From Sialis fuliginosa (lineage: Eukaryota > Arthropoda > Insecta > Megaloptera > Sialidae), in NCBI GenBank assembly GCA_961205875.1, contig OY540815.1:3224001-3288000 (forward strand): a stretch of 64,000 nucleotides of DNA, read 5' to 3'. Positions 11,356 to 21,781 of the stretch are shown here, piece by piece. Under the pieces are notes generated by a model. That model had not been told where the DNA came from. It made no database searches and saw only the letters and a program-made list of their open reading frames with translations. A program made the position numbers and the translations under genes. The stretch's first letter is position 1. Each line of letters starts with the position of its first letter.

Positions 11356-11387
<32 letters not shown>
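11356..11387 (+). repeat. (GTTA)8 microsatellite
   Basis: Eight uninterrupted GTTA units directly after the family J repeat. Confidence 0.95.
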
Positions 11388-12539
11388 TAACTTTAATACC
11401 ACTTTAAACTTTTTTTTTCGTTTTAGTACCTACACTTAAATAATAAAAGTTTCTTTCAAAAAAATATTTTTTAAATACCTATAATTAATTCTAAATTATT
11501 TTTACCTTGTTTTTATAAATTTAACTTTTACGTTGATCAATGTTTGTTGTTCCCGGATCATACCTATCTATCAATTTAACACGATTTTATATGTTCAGAT
11601 AAAAAACTATTAATTTTTTTATTTTAATTACCAGGTAATGCACTTTTCTGTTTCCGATTATTGAAGATTAAATTGATTTTCAAGCCAATTGCTATGCTTG
11701 GAAATAAATCAAATCAAGAAATCACAGGTATAACAATTAACATTAATAAGGTTTTTTTTTTTTTTAATTTAAATTATTGGCCATCGGGCGTAGCTCCTCA
11801 GCCAGACTTAAATTAATAAGGTTAATGAACGTTTAGAAACCTCTGAGTTATATATGACCTAAGGAGCATCAAGGATTGAATAACCAATCAGAATTTGTAA
11901 CGTAATTATTATATGGCATTACAGATTGCGCCAAGAATTATCTTATAAGCTATTGAATTATAAAACATACGATACATATAATCGAGAATGATAGTCAATT
12001 TTCTTATAATATATTATATTGCTTGAAATATCTGGAAGAGGAAACACTATGTTCCACTTAACAATTTCCTGTTTGCTAGATTTATTTATTACTTGTGCTA
12101 AAAATAACATAGGAATGGGGATTGTCTGACTTTATGTATTAAAACAGTGTTTCTTTACTTTCAAAAGTGTGTGCTCCATATATTTTTTTTTGAATGTTTT
12201 TTTTTATACATAATATATATTGTCGTCTGCATGCTTGGCCTTTTTCGGCAGCTCTTCGTATTGTACTTATACAACAACACTTATGTTGTTTTGTTTTAAG
12301 TTTGGATCACAGGGACACATGAGGGATTGAGAGGTTGCTAATGGGCCGATCATTGCAAAGTGGAGACGAACAGGGTGGCCATGTTGATAGGACTTGTGGT
12401 ATAGGTTCAATAGGGATCTGGGTTGCATAGATGATGATTTTTTATTCTTATTTTATTTTATTCTGAAAAAGTTTTTTTTTTTATATACTTTTGTGTTTTT
12501 TATAAAATCTTTCATAGTTCTCTGTATTTTTCAGTAATT
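11388..12539. other. Mostly featureless AT-rich sequence
   Basis: There is no frame or boundary I can support. It contains T-runs and a short GC-richer piece at 12,225-12,425 without a recognisable product. Confidence 0.4.
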
Positions 12540-12960
12540 ATTTGATGTTTGGGATTGTTGTGAATGCCTGTTGTCTCTTATTTTCCATATCGGGCATTTC
12601 AGTATGATGTATTCTGGTTTGCTACATTTATGTTGTCACATCTACAAAGTTCTGTCGGTGCAGTGTAGATATTGTTGAGTGCATGCGAGGTTGAATCTGA
12701 ATTTGTCAATTGTCAATATTATTCTTCTTGTTTTTTTTTTTATGTTTTTGAAACGATGGTGTTTTTGAGACGGTAGGTTGGATGCTATCCGTAGAATTGA
12801 CTTTTTTGATGTATGTAGACGTGGTAGTAGTTTTGTCATTTCTGTATTAATGTCATTTTTATTTGTGTATTTAAGTCGCCTGCAGGAAGTATTTTTATTT
12901 TTTATTTTTTCTTCTTCATTATTTTTTGTCCAACCCGCTGCCCGTGAGTATCTTTGGTGC
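12540..12960 (-). other. Possible tail of a non-LTR retrotransposon, weak
   Basis: On the minus strand a 65-codon frame (12,642-12,839) ends HCTDRTL. Reading on past its stop gives CRCDN, then, in another frame, EYIILKCPIWKIRDN. Spaced Cys/His followed by a 'C-P' phrase is reminiscent of the end of the RNase H or zinc-knuckle tail of some non-LTR elements. The similarity is loose and a frameshift must be assumed. Confidence 0.2.
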
Positions 12961-13198
12961 GGCCCTAATTGGATAATTAAAAAAAAAAATCTTATAATAA
13001 TAAAATAATGAATATAACATATAATACAGCGCTAAAATGATTCTACGATTTAATAAATAAAATACAATGTTTTTACAATCAAAAAGAAAAACTAGAGGTA
13101 CCTTATTTGGAAGATTCTAATTGGTTGGCAGATTTAGCTTTCAAAACTTAAAACAAAAATAAAACAGACTTAAAAAAAACAGAAGCACTGAAATGTAT

Positions 13199-13430
13199 AC
13201 TTAATAATTAAATTTAACAGTTTTTGAAGTCGGTTTCCTTTTTTCTTTATTAAAAAGTTTTTTATTGGCTTGGCACCGATTTCAAAAACTGTTAAATTTA
13301 ATTATTAGATATATTTCTCGGTGTTTTTAGTTTTTTATGTTGATTTTATTTTTTTCTTAAAATTAAGTTTTTTATTTTTCTCTTTTGAGTGGCGTATCTT
13401 CGAAGTCCATGGTCAGATTCCAGTAGAGAA
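13199..13430 (+). repeat. Family F repeat with 34-bp hairpin
   Basis: A hairpin at 13,199-13,308 pairs AATTTAACAGTTTTTGAAGT with its mirror (stem about 33 bp, one mismatch, loop about 40 bp). Downstream text ending GAGTGGCGTATCTT recurs at 51,790-51,925. The hairpin carries the TTTGAAGTCGG motif scattered through the window, so this may be the source structure of that motif. Confidence 0.6.
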
Positions 13431-13543
13431 GTGAGAAAACAATTCGGGGGGAGGGGGGGATAAATACATTGAGAAATTTTTTTTAAGGCATTTTGAACTG
13501 ATGTTTTCTCAAAACACGTTTTTTTTTAAACACTGAATATTTC

Positions 13544-13633
13544 GGGGGGGGGGGGGGGGGGGTCATGTGCGGCCCTTGGTAGATTGGGTTTATGCTATGC
13601 GGCCCAAAAGGTTCAAAAGGTTGGACACCTATG
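13544..13633. mobile_element. hAT-like right-end fragment after a 19-base G run
   Basis: After G19 (13,544-13,562) the sequence reads GTGCGGCCC and GCGGCCCAAAAGG, and ends GGTTGGACACCTATG. The wording 'GCGGCCC ... GGTTGG.CACC' is that of a common hAT end. A matching left end, TAGGGATGGCCAACCTGCGG, occurs at 47,628. No partner end is near, so it is a fragment. Confidence 0.45.
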
Positions 13634-13859
13634 GGCTAGAGAATCGGTCATTTCGTTTCCACTAACGTTCACATGACTTTTGCACCATACGAATATAATG
13701 TCCGTATTATTGTCTTTGTGTAGTTATATTTGATTTATGATGTACACTATTAGGTAGTTGGTTTTTTGCTTGTTCTGCTTAGGTTTTATAGTACGCTTTT
13801 GTTGTCACTGATAATTATAATTCTATTTTGGGAACATCCCAAAAAGTCATCGCCTTTAC

Positions 13860-14538
13860 CAGTGACGTATTTACCTAAGGGCGTAGGGGACGATCGCCCG
13901 GGGCGGCCGGAGGGCGGCGTATAAAAAAATATTTTGGAACAGTAAAATCACGCAAGTCTGTTTATTATTCGGGTAACTCGACTTTTGTTTCGTTCGACTT
14001 ACTAGTAAGTAACTAATTGTATGTTATTCCCTAAAATTTCGAACGCAACGAAAATCGCGTATTTTTTAATTTCGATTCGATTTTTCTTTCGTAAAATATC
14101 GAATGAAAATTTTATTTGTTTGTTTATGTTTTAGTATACATACATTTTTTTCAAAATGGAGGTTGTAGGGAATTTTATAGCGAACGACTTTTATTTGAAA
14201 CTCCTCCTATCGCAGACAACCAAAATCAGATCAAACTTAGGATATTATTGTAAACCAATTTTATAAAAAATCTTGTGAGTAGCAAAACTGCACCTTAAAA
14301 TAACCTGTTTTAGCCTCCACAGCCTAGACTATAGTACAATATACAGACAAAATTTGCTCTCGGCAAAATAATCACGCGAACTATCCAAATCTAATAATCC
14401 TTGTTCTCAAATAATTTATCCTGAAATCACTCATTACTAAACTTTTGTTTATACTAAGTTTTTGGCATTCAAAAAAAATATATACTGGGGCGGCCGACCA
14501 TATTCGCCCAGGGCACAAAATTTAGAAATACGTCCTTG
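13860..14538. mobile_element. hAT element, non-autonomous, intact ends
   Basis: The 679-bp element is flanked by perfect copies of GCCTTTAC (13,852-13,859 and 14,539-14,546), the 8-bp duplication expected of hAT transposition. The left end is CAGTGACGTATTTACC; the right end read inwards is CAAGGACGTATTTC, followed on both sides by GGGCG-type GC-rich blocks. No transposase frame is present. The perfect duplication suggests fairly recent insertion compared with its surroundings. Confidence 0.88.
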
Positions 14539-14569
14539 GCCTTTACACGAAATTTTGTTGATATACAAG

Positions 14570-14773
14570 TCTTGAGGCTCCGCGGTGATCTTGATATGGA
14601 TCTTGGTTTCTGAGTGTAAGTCTCGTCGCTTTGGTCGTGTTATCGGCCAACGTTTCTTCACACATTGCAGTGGACATCTTTTAGAAAACCCCTGAAGATA
14701 TTCACTGCAATGTGTGACGAAACGTTGTCCGATAACACACCCAAACCGACACGGCTTACACCCAGAAGCCAAA
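14570..14773. repeat. Family K palindromic repeat, copy 1
   Basis: Two arms are inverted around about 14,690: TCGTGTTATCGGCCAACGTT against AACGTTGTCCGATAACAC, then a GGTTTCTGAGTGTAAG-type arm against CTTACACCCAGAAGCC. CTCCGCGGTGATCTTGATAT extends the left side. Copies lie at 57,586-57,786 (both arms) and 42,258-42,346 (one arm). The 107-codon minus frame at 14,449-14,772 merely reads through this palindrome and the hAT end. Confidence 0.75.
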
Positions 14774-14969
14774 AATAATTTTAGTGTGTTTGTAATGTAC
14801 GTTTTACATTAATTTTGATTCTTTTATTAATTAGTCTATGATAATGGACATATTCATAACTGACATTGAAGTTAGGTTATGAATGATTAAGAGATTATTG
14901 TCATGTGTGAGTATTTTCTATTTATCTATGCTTATTAACACATTCAATGTGAACAAATTATTAAGAACA

Positions 14970-15566
14970 TTCTATGACGCCCCTCCCTATTATTCCAAAA
15001 TTTAAAATTATATTGTTGACTTTATTATTTGTCGCTGGTAATCCCATCAAAACCTCATTACCAAATTTTTTCCAGATTTTTTGAGCTAGTAGTTACAGAG
15101 CTAGAGGGGAGGGGGACAAAAAAACACTGCTTTTAGCCCCCTACAGGCGCCATTTTTGTGTTAAAAAAATAAAAATAGGGTCTAATTCTACTGATTAAGA
15201 TCTACATTTTGATACCCCACACGTCTTGGTATACAATTTTTTTTTTTTTGGATTTACTGTAAATCCCTTGCAGGCACCATTTTTGATTCAGAAAAAAAAT
15301 AGAAAAAGGGTCAAATTTCGCTTGTTTGGTTATACATACCATGGTATAAAAAAATATTTTTTTATCTAGCTGTAGCTCCCTAGTACCCTCCTGAAAATTT
15401 TTTCAATAAATGTGTACATCTTTTATTAGAATGCATCATTTTACATGTTCAGTGAAAATTTCAAGTTCCTAGCTTATATAGTTTATGAGCTATTTAGCTT
15501 TGTTTGAACAGGACGGACGGACGGATGGCCGACAAAGTGAGATTAATAGGGTTTCTTCGGAATTCT
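14970..15566 (-). repeat. Family E repeat, minus, lacking one terminus
   Basis: Family E has short inverted ends (AGGGTTCCGAAG). Here the 5' end is reversed at the right (GGGTTTCTTCGGAATTCT, ending 15,566), preceded by GACGGACGGACGGATGGCC. Inside are AGCCCCCTACAGGCGCC, TTGAGCTAGTAGTTACAGAG and TTGTCGCTGGTAATCCCA, shared with 47,713-49,032. The other terminus is missing at 14,970. Confidence 0.7.
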
Positions 15567-16080
15567 AAAAATGAACATAATGTAAAAAAAAGTATATTTA
15601 AAGACATTGATTAATAAAATCAAACATGCCCTTGATGTCCACACAATCAACTTTCCAACATGGTATAACTAATAATATTTGAATACTGACCAACATGAGT
15701 TAGAAAATTGTGTATTTGACAGAATTTCTGTTTTGTTGGTTAGATGGAAAACTCCAAGTTTATACTGCGTTTCGTTGTTTTTTTTAGATTTATTTTATTC
15801 TGCTAACTTAAAAGTATCTGATAGATACACATTTATGAGCTAACAAGGAAATCTTTCTGTATGTCAAGATCAGGAACAAAAATAACGCATCTACTTTTTG
15901 TATCTAAAAGTTTTACTTTAGTTATTAAAATTAAAAAGTTTTATTCCGACCGGAACTGAAAATTTCAATTCTGGTACATCACAGTTATTAATGTTATTAT
16001 AAGTTTGACATATTAAAACTAGTAAATGCTAAAATATTATAATTATTAATAAAATAATGTACTCAATTCAATGTTGTATA
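15567..16080. other. Mostly featureless; family G fragment
   Basis: TTCCAACATGGTATAACTAA at about 15,652 is shared with 61,635 and 63,630 (family G). The rest is AT-rich without a supported feature. Confidence 0.4.
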
Positions 16081-16670
16081 CAGGATGTCTCGGAAATATA
16101 CCGATAAACTTTCAGGAGTTTGTCACGTACCTAATTTCCGATGTGACCAGACGGTAGGTTGCTCTAGCTCTAGTGGCGATGGGCGGGGTAAAAGGGTATA
16201 GCCGGGTAAGCATGCAAAAAGTGCCCCCAAAGGGAATCGAACGGCGAGTTAGCCGTTCGAAAACATAAGGTAAAAAAACATTTTTCCCAAAATTTTGAAC
16301 TGTTAGCCATCATATTGGATTAGTTAGGGGGGGAAACGTCAATTTTCGATTTTATTTTTTTTCTAAGTTTCTATCATAAAACAAAATCTGAAAAAATTCA
16401 TATAACTACTTTCGATCATTATCAGCGTGCATGATTTTTTTGAAAATTTTTTGGCGGGAAATTCAAACTCAAAAAAATTTTCAAAATTTTTTTTTTGAAT
16501 ATTTTCGTGTGATAAAACTAAAGTACTATCTCAGTTTTTTTACTATAGAATAGTCACTTGGAGAGCTATCATTGTGAATTTTTTTAGATTTTTAAATTTG
16601 GGGGATCTTAATGAAAAAATTCGAAAACAGTAAATATATGACCACGATTGTATCTCACTGTGACAATGTA

Positions 16671-17128
16671 TACAGGCTGATTCAGCACAGTCGTGCCAAA
16701 CTTGAACAGTAAATTGAGAAAAATATTTTAAGCAAAAAACATAATATGAACATGTGTCCGAAAATTTTTCGTGAGGGGGCTACAGCTCTCCAAAGATTTT
16801 ATTCAAAATTAGTTTTTATTTAATATCTTGAGAACCCATTGTGCTACAGATATGAAATTTGCTACAGGGTTTAATATTAATAAGTGTTATCTATTTTCAG
16901 TATCAACTAATAGTAATTTAAACCAGGGGTGTATGGGACCAGTGGGCCCATCGATTTTTATCTAGTATTTTTTTTGTTTTTTAAATTTTTCCTGAGTTGA
17001 GCATTTAAATAAGATTGTATGACACAAAATAGACAAATATATACTTTGCTCATTTATCATAGGATAAACCGTTTACGGGAAATATCGATGTAAAAGAAAG
17101 CATGCAGAATTTTACTTAATACGGATGG
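16671..17128 (+). repeat. Partial copy of the TACAGGGTG foldback
   Basis: TACAGGCTGATTCAGCACAG is followed by about 450 bp matching one arm of 5,435-6,618, including ACTTGAACAGTAAATTGAG, CAGGGGTGTATGGGACC and ATAAACCGTTTACGGG. It breaks off where family C begins; the second arm is absent. Confidence 0.75.
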
Positions 17129-17134
17129 TACAAA

Positions 17135-17490
17135 AAGATTCTATACCATTTTTACGTAGCATGTATCGTTCTTGAGATATCTTGAAAAAATAAATATTTT
17201 GGGATGTCACCCCTCCCCCTTACACACGATTTTGATGATTTTGAAATGGGACCGTCCTCAAGCCAGACCCAACCATCCGACCAAGTTTCAATAATATCGG
17301 TTCAGTGGTTCATGAGTTATGCGTGTGACAAGGACTCAGGGGACAGACGGACACACGGACGGACAGACAGACAGACACGGGACGAAAAGTGTTTGTCTTA
17401 ACGTGAAACGGAAAGGTAAATTTAAAATTTTGAAATCGGAGAACATTTTTTTTGTCTCATTCTAAACCGATCACAAAGCTTCTCGTAACT
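17135..17490 (-). repeat. Family C repeat, minus, copy 2
   Basis: This is the reverse of the family: GATATCTTGAAAAAATAAAT, GGGATGTCACCCCTCCCCCT, TCCTCAAGCCAGACC, GTTCAGTGGTTCATGAG, a (GGACAGAC) tract and GAAACGGAAAGG, ending AAAGCTTCTCGTAACTTCG. The 65-codon plus frame at 17,204-17,401 is the repeat read antisense. Confidence 0.7.
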
Positions 17491-18120
17491 TCGATATTGC
17501 AAGGAAGCAATATGCCTCTGGAATACCAATGATATTTTCCCTCGGAAGTGTTGTTGTTCGCCTGCAGCTCCACCAGTACCAACACGCGTCTCACTTCGGG
17601 ACCACCACTATTGAGCCAGCTTGATGAACATCAACACTACTGGACTTTTGGTTTCCCACACGCTAGCACTCAATTATAAAGAAACTATATCTGCACCTCT
17701 GCGTTTGCTTTTCGCCGCAAGTCTGTCACAAAATCCCGCGTCAAAACCATTTTGCATCGTTTGAAATAAAATATCCGGACATGGCCGTAATCACACGAAC
17801 CTCTGAAAGTGGGAATATAAAAATAAACTAAACAGGATAAATATAGAATGAAGAAAGAAAGTTTAATTTATTCTAATAAATAATCAGTTAATCATAAACT
17901 ATTACTTTTACGCAAAATAATTGCAAGATTAAACCGCAAACATGATAAATAGTTATACGTTAAATGAAATCTAGTTTATACGAACACGTCAGACAAATCA
18001 GCCCGTCCGGAACTTGTCAGGGCGCGTCGCACATCAAGAGATAATTATCGATTTATCGCGGATTTAACAATATGCGTTATCTTATCAATTACTGTATAAT
18101 TGTAATATCCAGAAAAATAT
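17491..18120 (-). other. Unassigned GC-richer segment
   Basis: This piece is markedly less AT-rich than its surroundings (17,500-17,790 and 17,985-18,060) and has no second copy in the window. Read on the minus strand, a pyrimidine-rich tract ending TTTCAG near 17,805 is followed by ATG at 17,782, but that frame stops after 13 codons. It may be a remnant of a retroelement or an untranslated exon. I cannot name it. Confidence 0.3.
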
Positions 18121-18463
18121 TGTGTTATAAATTATACTATGATGAGAACAAATATTTCAGTTAATAAATAAAATAAATCATGACAAGTTGTCGAGGACAT
18201 TAAAATAATCGCTTTTTGTTAATAAACCCATGGCCACAAATGAGTCGTTTCAGCAGTAGTGCAAAAGAAAGGACCCCGCACAAAAAAAATTTTGGTTGAA
18301 ATTTTTTGTCACTTGGGTAAATGATAGTCAAAGTATAATTAATTGTTTATATTAACCTTTTTGCGTTAAATATTTTTCTCGATCAACTGTTATTTGTTCC
18401 ACTGACTCAACCTGTATAAAGTCATGTATAAAACATAAAATGTTTCGATGCTCTTGAGCAGAA

Positions 18464-18926
18464 ATAGGCATGATGCCAGTAACAAAGTATCACTGAAATT
18501 ATGATTGTAAATAATGAAATAAGTTAAAAAGATTCTAAAAAATGTATTTATTTTTATATTAAAAGCGAGATTAATATGATTTTTGTTAAAATAAAAACGC
18601 AAATACAGCAATCCACCATGTTTGATAAAACACCAGTCAGAGTGGATGACGTCACGGCTACGTAAACGTCATTTTTATTTCATTAATATCTGCACTGTTT
18701 ATAAATTATTTTGTGGTTTTAAATTATCAATTTGCTCAGTTTAGTGTTACCAAAATTAAAACCGAGAAACATTAGCGATGGAACAAGGAGTGTTTACATA
18801 GGCCATGACACCTGCGAGCGTGTTGGCGTCAAATTCAAAATTAGTTTTAAAAGGGTCAATTTTTGGAAATAAAAGACACGTAAGATCATCATAAAATAGT
18901 TTTAAAAAATTAGGCATCATGCCTAT
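18464..18926 (+). mobile_element. MITE L, copy 1 (ATAGGCATGATGCC ends)
   Basis: The ends ATAGGCATGATGCC and GGCATCATGCCTAT are inverted. The whole 463 bp is closely matched by 35,938-36,467, except for about 70 bp missing here. Both copies carry a perfect TGACGTCA (18,647-18,654 here). It lies in the turn of the foldback. The target duplication is not clear. Confidence 0.75.
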
Positions 18927-19166
18927 TATGAATTTTCGTAGGTTGCACCTACTACAAATTTTGATCAGCATAATTTGAACTATCATTTCCACCCAAAATT
19001 TCAACCAAAATGCAAAATTAATTGCTTTTGTGCGGGGTCCTTTCTTTTGCTCTATTGCTAAAATGGTTTGTTTGCGAACATGGGTTTATTAACAAAAGGT
19101 GAATGTTTTAATATCCTCGATAACTTCCGAAAGTTTGTTGGTATAATATATTTACGAGACATCCTG

Positions 19167-19570
19167 TATAAATATTTATAATATAATTTATCAAGTCTGT
19201 CACTCAATTATTTTAATACTGCGTATATAAATGTTTTTGTTGAAACCGGAACTTATTTGTAATGACAGTAACATATAAATTTACTCAAAGTAACAGAGAA
19301 TATGTTAAAGCTGTGATAATTTTTAATTTACAAATGACAAAACTCACGTCAGAGATGTTTGTTGTGTTAAATGATTGAAATTTGAATATCGTGTTGGATT
19401 TATTCCGCTTTTATGAATTGAAATAGGTAATATTTAAACAACAATAAAAGCTGACAATTAGTTACAATTATTGAATCTGGTTTTCAAATTCTTATTTTTA
19501 CTTTTATTACTTTCATCTTTGAAAGTTAAGAAAATCAAAGTATATAATTCTTATTATGTATACATATGTA
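19167..19570. other. No feature seen
   Basis: AT-rich sequence without recognisable repeats or frames. Confidence 0.45.
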
Positions 19571-19962
19571 CAGTCGCCTGCATTAATGGTCTTGCAGTTT
19601 GTATTCATTTTCGTTTATCACAAACTTATTGGGCTCCTCCCATTTGATTATTATAATATTTAAATCATTTCTCCATGTATCAAACAAAGACAGATACTTT
19701 GAAATTCATTTGCTAGATAAAGAACTACTCTTCGTTTATAATAGGTACTCATATGTATATATTTGTGCAATTAAATTATTATGTAATCTATTGAAAATTG
19801 TATACGTTTTTGTGGCTATAAATATTTGATATTCCGAATTTTAGTATTTAAATATATTAAACTTGATAGAAAAAGATAACCGATGATGTTTGTCTTTTAA
19901 TTTGGAATCTGTTGTAAGCGATTCTAGCCTTTAGGGTGCCAGACGAGTTCTGCAGGCGACTG
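19571..19962. mobile_element. TA-flanked MITE, Tc1/mariner type
   Basis: The 392-bp element starts CAGTCGCCTGCA and ends TGCAGGCGACTG. It is flanked by TA on each side (19,569-19,570; 19,963-19,964), and the flanking ATGTA/TACAT extends the palindrome. A TA target with CAGT ends suits the Tc1/mariner superfamily. A 76-codon plus frame inside (19,599-19,829) has no recognisable transposase motif. Confidence 0.7.
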
Positions 19963-19975
19963 TACATAGTATCAT

Positions 19976-20015
19976 ATATTAAACATACTAGTATATAGTA
20001 TAGTATGTTTAATAT
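19976..20015. repeat. Perfect 15-bp hairpin
   Basis: ATATTAAACATACTA and TAGTATGTTTAATAT form a perfect stem around a 10-base loop, between a MITE and a Helitron-like element. No function is inferred. Confidence 0.8.
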
Positions 20016-20034
20016 AAATATAATATAAACAAAG

Positions 20035-20303
20035 TCTTTTGCCGCGTCTATCTGTCTATCTGCATGTGCACAATTTTCTTAGTAACTACTGAACAGATTT
20101 TATTCCAGTTTTCATTAATGGGTAGAGTGTTTCTCGAAGAAGGCTCAGGTGTATATATTGTGGATGTTTTTTATAAATTTCATGAAGTCGGAAAAAAACA
20201 ATCGTCAGAAGAAGTTCGCGTAAATAAATAGCGAGAGATGAAAATAATAGGTTTATTACAGATTAAATTTGTATTCCCGGGTAACATCAGGTCGAAGCAC
20301 TAA
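20035..20303 (+). mobile_element. Helitron-like element, family 3, copy 2
   Basis: It matches 2,060-2,374 through AACTACTGAACAGATTTTAT, ATTTCATGAAGTCGGAAAAA and the end CCCGGGTAACATCAGG. It finishes CTAA followed by T, a valid CTRR-T terminus. The hairpin is partly decayed. The minisatellite of the first copy is absent. Confidence 0.6.
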
Positions 20304-20724
20304 TTTGAAATAACTGATTATTTTATTGCAAAGAAAAGACATACGTAATTTATATTTCTGTTAGGGTGGGTCAAAAAAAGTAAATATTCGTGGATCGAAT
20401 CGTAATAGTGCGCAAAAGTTGCTACTCATTAATACAAGCATAACGCCACTACATTTTTTTAATTGGTCAATATCTTCAGATAGCGCAATGAGCCCAAAGT
20501 TTCGAACATTTGACCAAAAAGTGTTTTTTTTTTAAATGGTAATAACAATTTTACGGGTCAAATTTTTTTACTTTGATGTCATTTTAGGCAAAAATTACCA
20601 ATTTCGTGTTTTTTGTATGATGTGTTTTCGTACTTTTAAGTAAAAATATCCTATGAAGGTTGCAGCATCACAAAGTTCACCAATAATTCTTCCCAAACGA
20701 GCAACCATTCAAATATCACATATA

Positions 20725-20920
20725 GGGTCGATCCAGACTATCGTGCCGGTCCGGTCTCGCTCCAATCAAAATATAAATAAACAATAAACAATGAAAGCAT
20801 CCACACTATAGGTATCGTGCCGGTCTCGCTCCAGTCACGCTCCAATACAGTATTTACTATACTGAATATTTGACTGGAGCGAGACCGGACCGGGACCGAC
20901 ACGATAGTGTGGATCGGCCC
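20725..20920. mobile_element. 196-bp palindromic MITE (GGGTCGATCCA ends)
   Basis: The left GGGTCGATCCAGACTATCGT mirrors the right ACGATAGTGTGGATCGGCCC. Inner arms repeat GGTCTCGCTCCA-type phrases. ATA occurs on both sides, compatible with a 3-bp duplication, but the flanks are A/T. The minus frame at 20,738-20,941 is a by-product. It lies in the inner foldback's left half. Confidence 0.75.
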
Positions 20921-21089
20921 ATATGTTTGCTGGTGCGTCAACTATTGACTCAAACCAATGAAAAAAATGTGTATTAGGATTAACAATAGGAATAGTGTCT
21001 TTAGGGCAACTATTATCATGGGCTCAAATGCCTATCTTTGACAATAAATCGTAATTTGTAACGAAATAAAAAAATAGTGATTATATAAT

Positions 21090-21781
21090 AACATCCATAC
21101 TGCATACTCTGTCTGTCTGTTTGTTACCTTTTCACGGCTAAACCACTGAACCGATCTTGATGAAATTTCGCAGTAAGATAGCTTGCATCCCGAGGACAGA
21201 CATAGGCTACTTCGTATCTTGAAAATTCAACCCCTAAGGAGTTGCAAGAGGGTGGATTTTTTTTAGTAATTAATATTTAACCCCCCGTTACATATGAAGG
21301 GTTGTAATTGGTTTTATTCGATCCGGCGGGAAAAATACTACGGGGGCGAGGGATCAGTGGGAAAAATAATCCTCTATCTCGCATAGGAGCCGAGATATTT
21401 ACGATTTTGCATAATGAATGAAAACCAAAATATAGAAAAAATTTAAGATATTTAATAAAAAAATACGAGATATTAATGAAAGAAAAATTTAATATTTCAC
21501 CCCCTGTCACATATGAAGGGTTGTAATTAATTTTATTCGATCCGGCGGGAAAAATACCATAGGGTGGGGTTTTAGAAGGAAAAACAACCCCCTATCTCGC
21601 TTAGCAGTCGAGATATTACGATTTTGCATAATGAATGAAAACCAAAATATAGAAAACATTTATATTTCACACTCTTTTACATATGAATGGTTGTAATTAG
21701 TTTCATTTGATCTGGCGGAAAAAATATCATAGGGATGGGGGTTTCGAAATTCATGCGAGCGAAGCCGCAGGCAGCAGCTAG
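21090..21781 (+). mobile_element. Helitron-like element, family 2, best copy
   Basis: It opens with a (TCTG) tract and ACGGCTAAACCACTGAACCG, then ATTCAACCCCTAAGGAG. Three tandem units follow, starting near 21,282, 21,499 and 21,669 (ACATATGAAGGGTTGTAATT, TTCGATCCGGCGGGAAAAA). The end GCGAGCGAAGCCGCAGGCAG, CAGCTAG and then T gives a GC-rich subterminal block and a CTAG-T terminus. The exact 5' TC was not fixed. It is non-autonomous. Confidence 0.6.

Larger units (their letters stand above)
16121..18186. mobile_element. Inferred 2.07-kb insertion in the foldback left arm
   Basis: The left arm stops at AGGAGTT (16,120) and resumes at TTGTCGAGGACATTAA near 18,187. Comparison with the intact right arm shows these should be adjacent. 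AGTTTGTC and AAGTTGTC lie at the two junctions and could be a degraded duplication. The insert is composite: a foldback fragment, an inverted family C copy and an unassigned GC-richer piece. Its terminal class is unknown. Confidence 0.5.
16081..19166. mobile_element. Foldback with CAGGATGTCTCG termini, 3.1 kb including insertions
   Basis: The left end CAGGATGTCTCGGAAATATA and right end CGAGACATCCTG are inverted and flanked by TATA on both sides. The right arm continues inwards with GATATTAAAACATTCACC-type sequence (inverted), CCCATGTTCG and AAAGGACCCCGCAC. The matching left arm appears only after about 18,187, so roughly 2.07 kb has been inserted into the left arm. A separate 463-bp MITE sits at the turn. 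No transposase is present. Confidence 0.7.

Noticed and set aside
12225..12425. GC-richer piece suspected to be a retrotransposon reverse transcriptase fragment
   Set aside because: No reverse transcriptase motif could be read in any frame.
14449..14772. 107-codon minus-strand frame with several cysteines
   Set aside because: It crosses the end of a hAT element and a palindromic repeat. The Cys/Arg residues come from mirrored repeat arms, with no spacing typical of a zinc-binding domain.
17780..17810. Minus-strand acceptor plus ATG as the start of a gene
   Set aside because: The frame stops after 13 codons and has no downstream exon that can be recognised.
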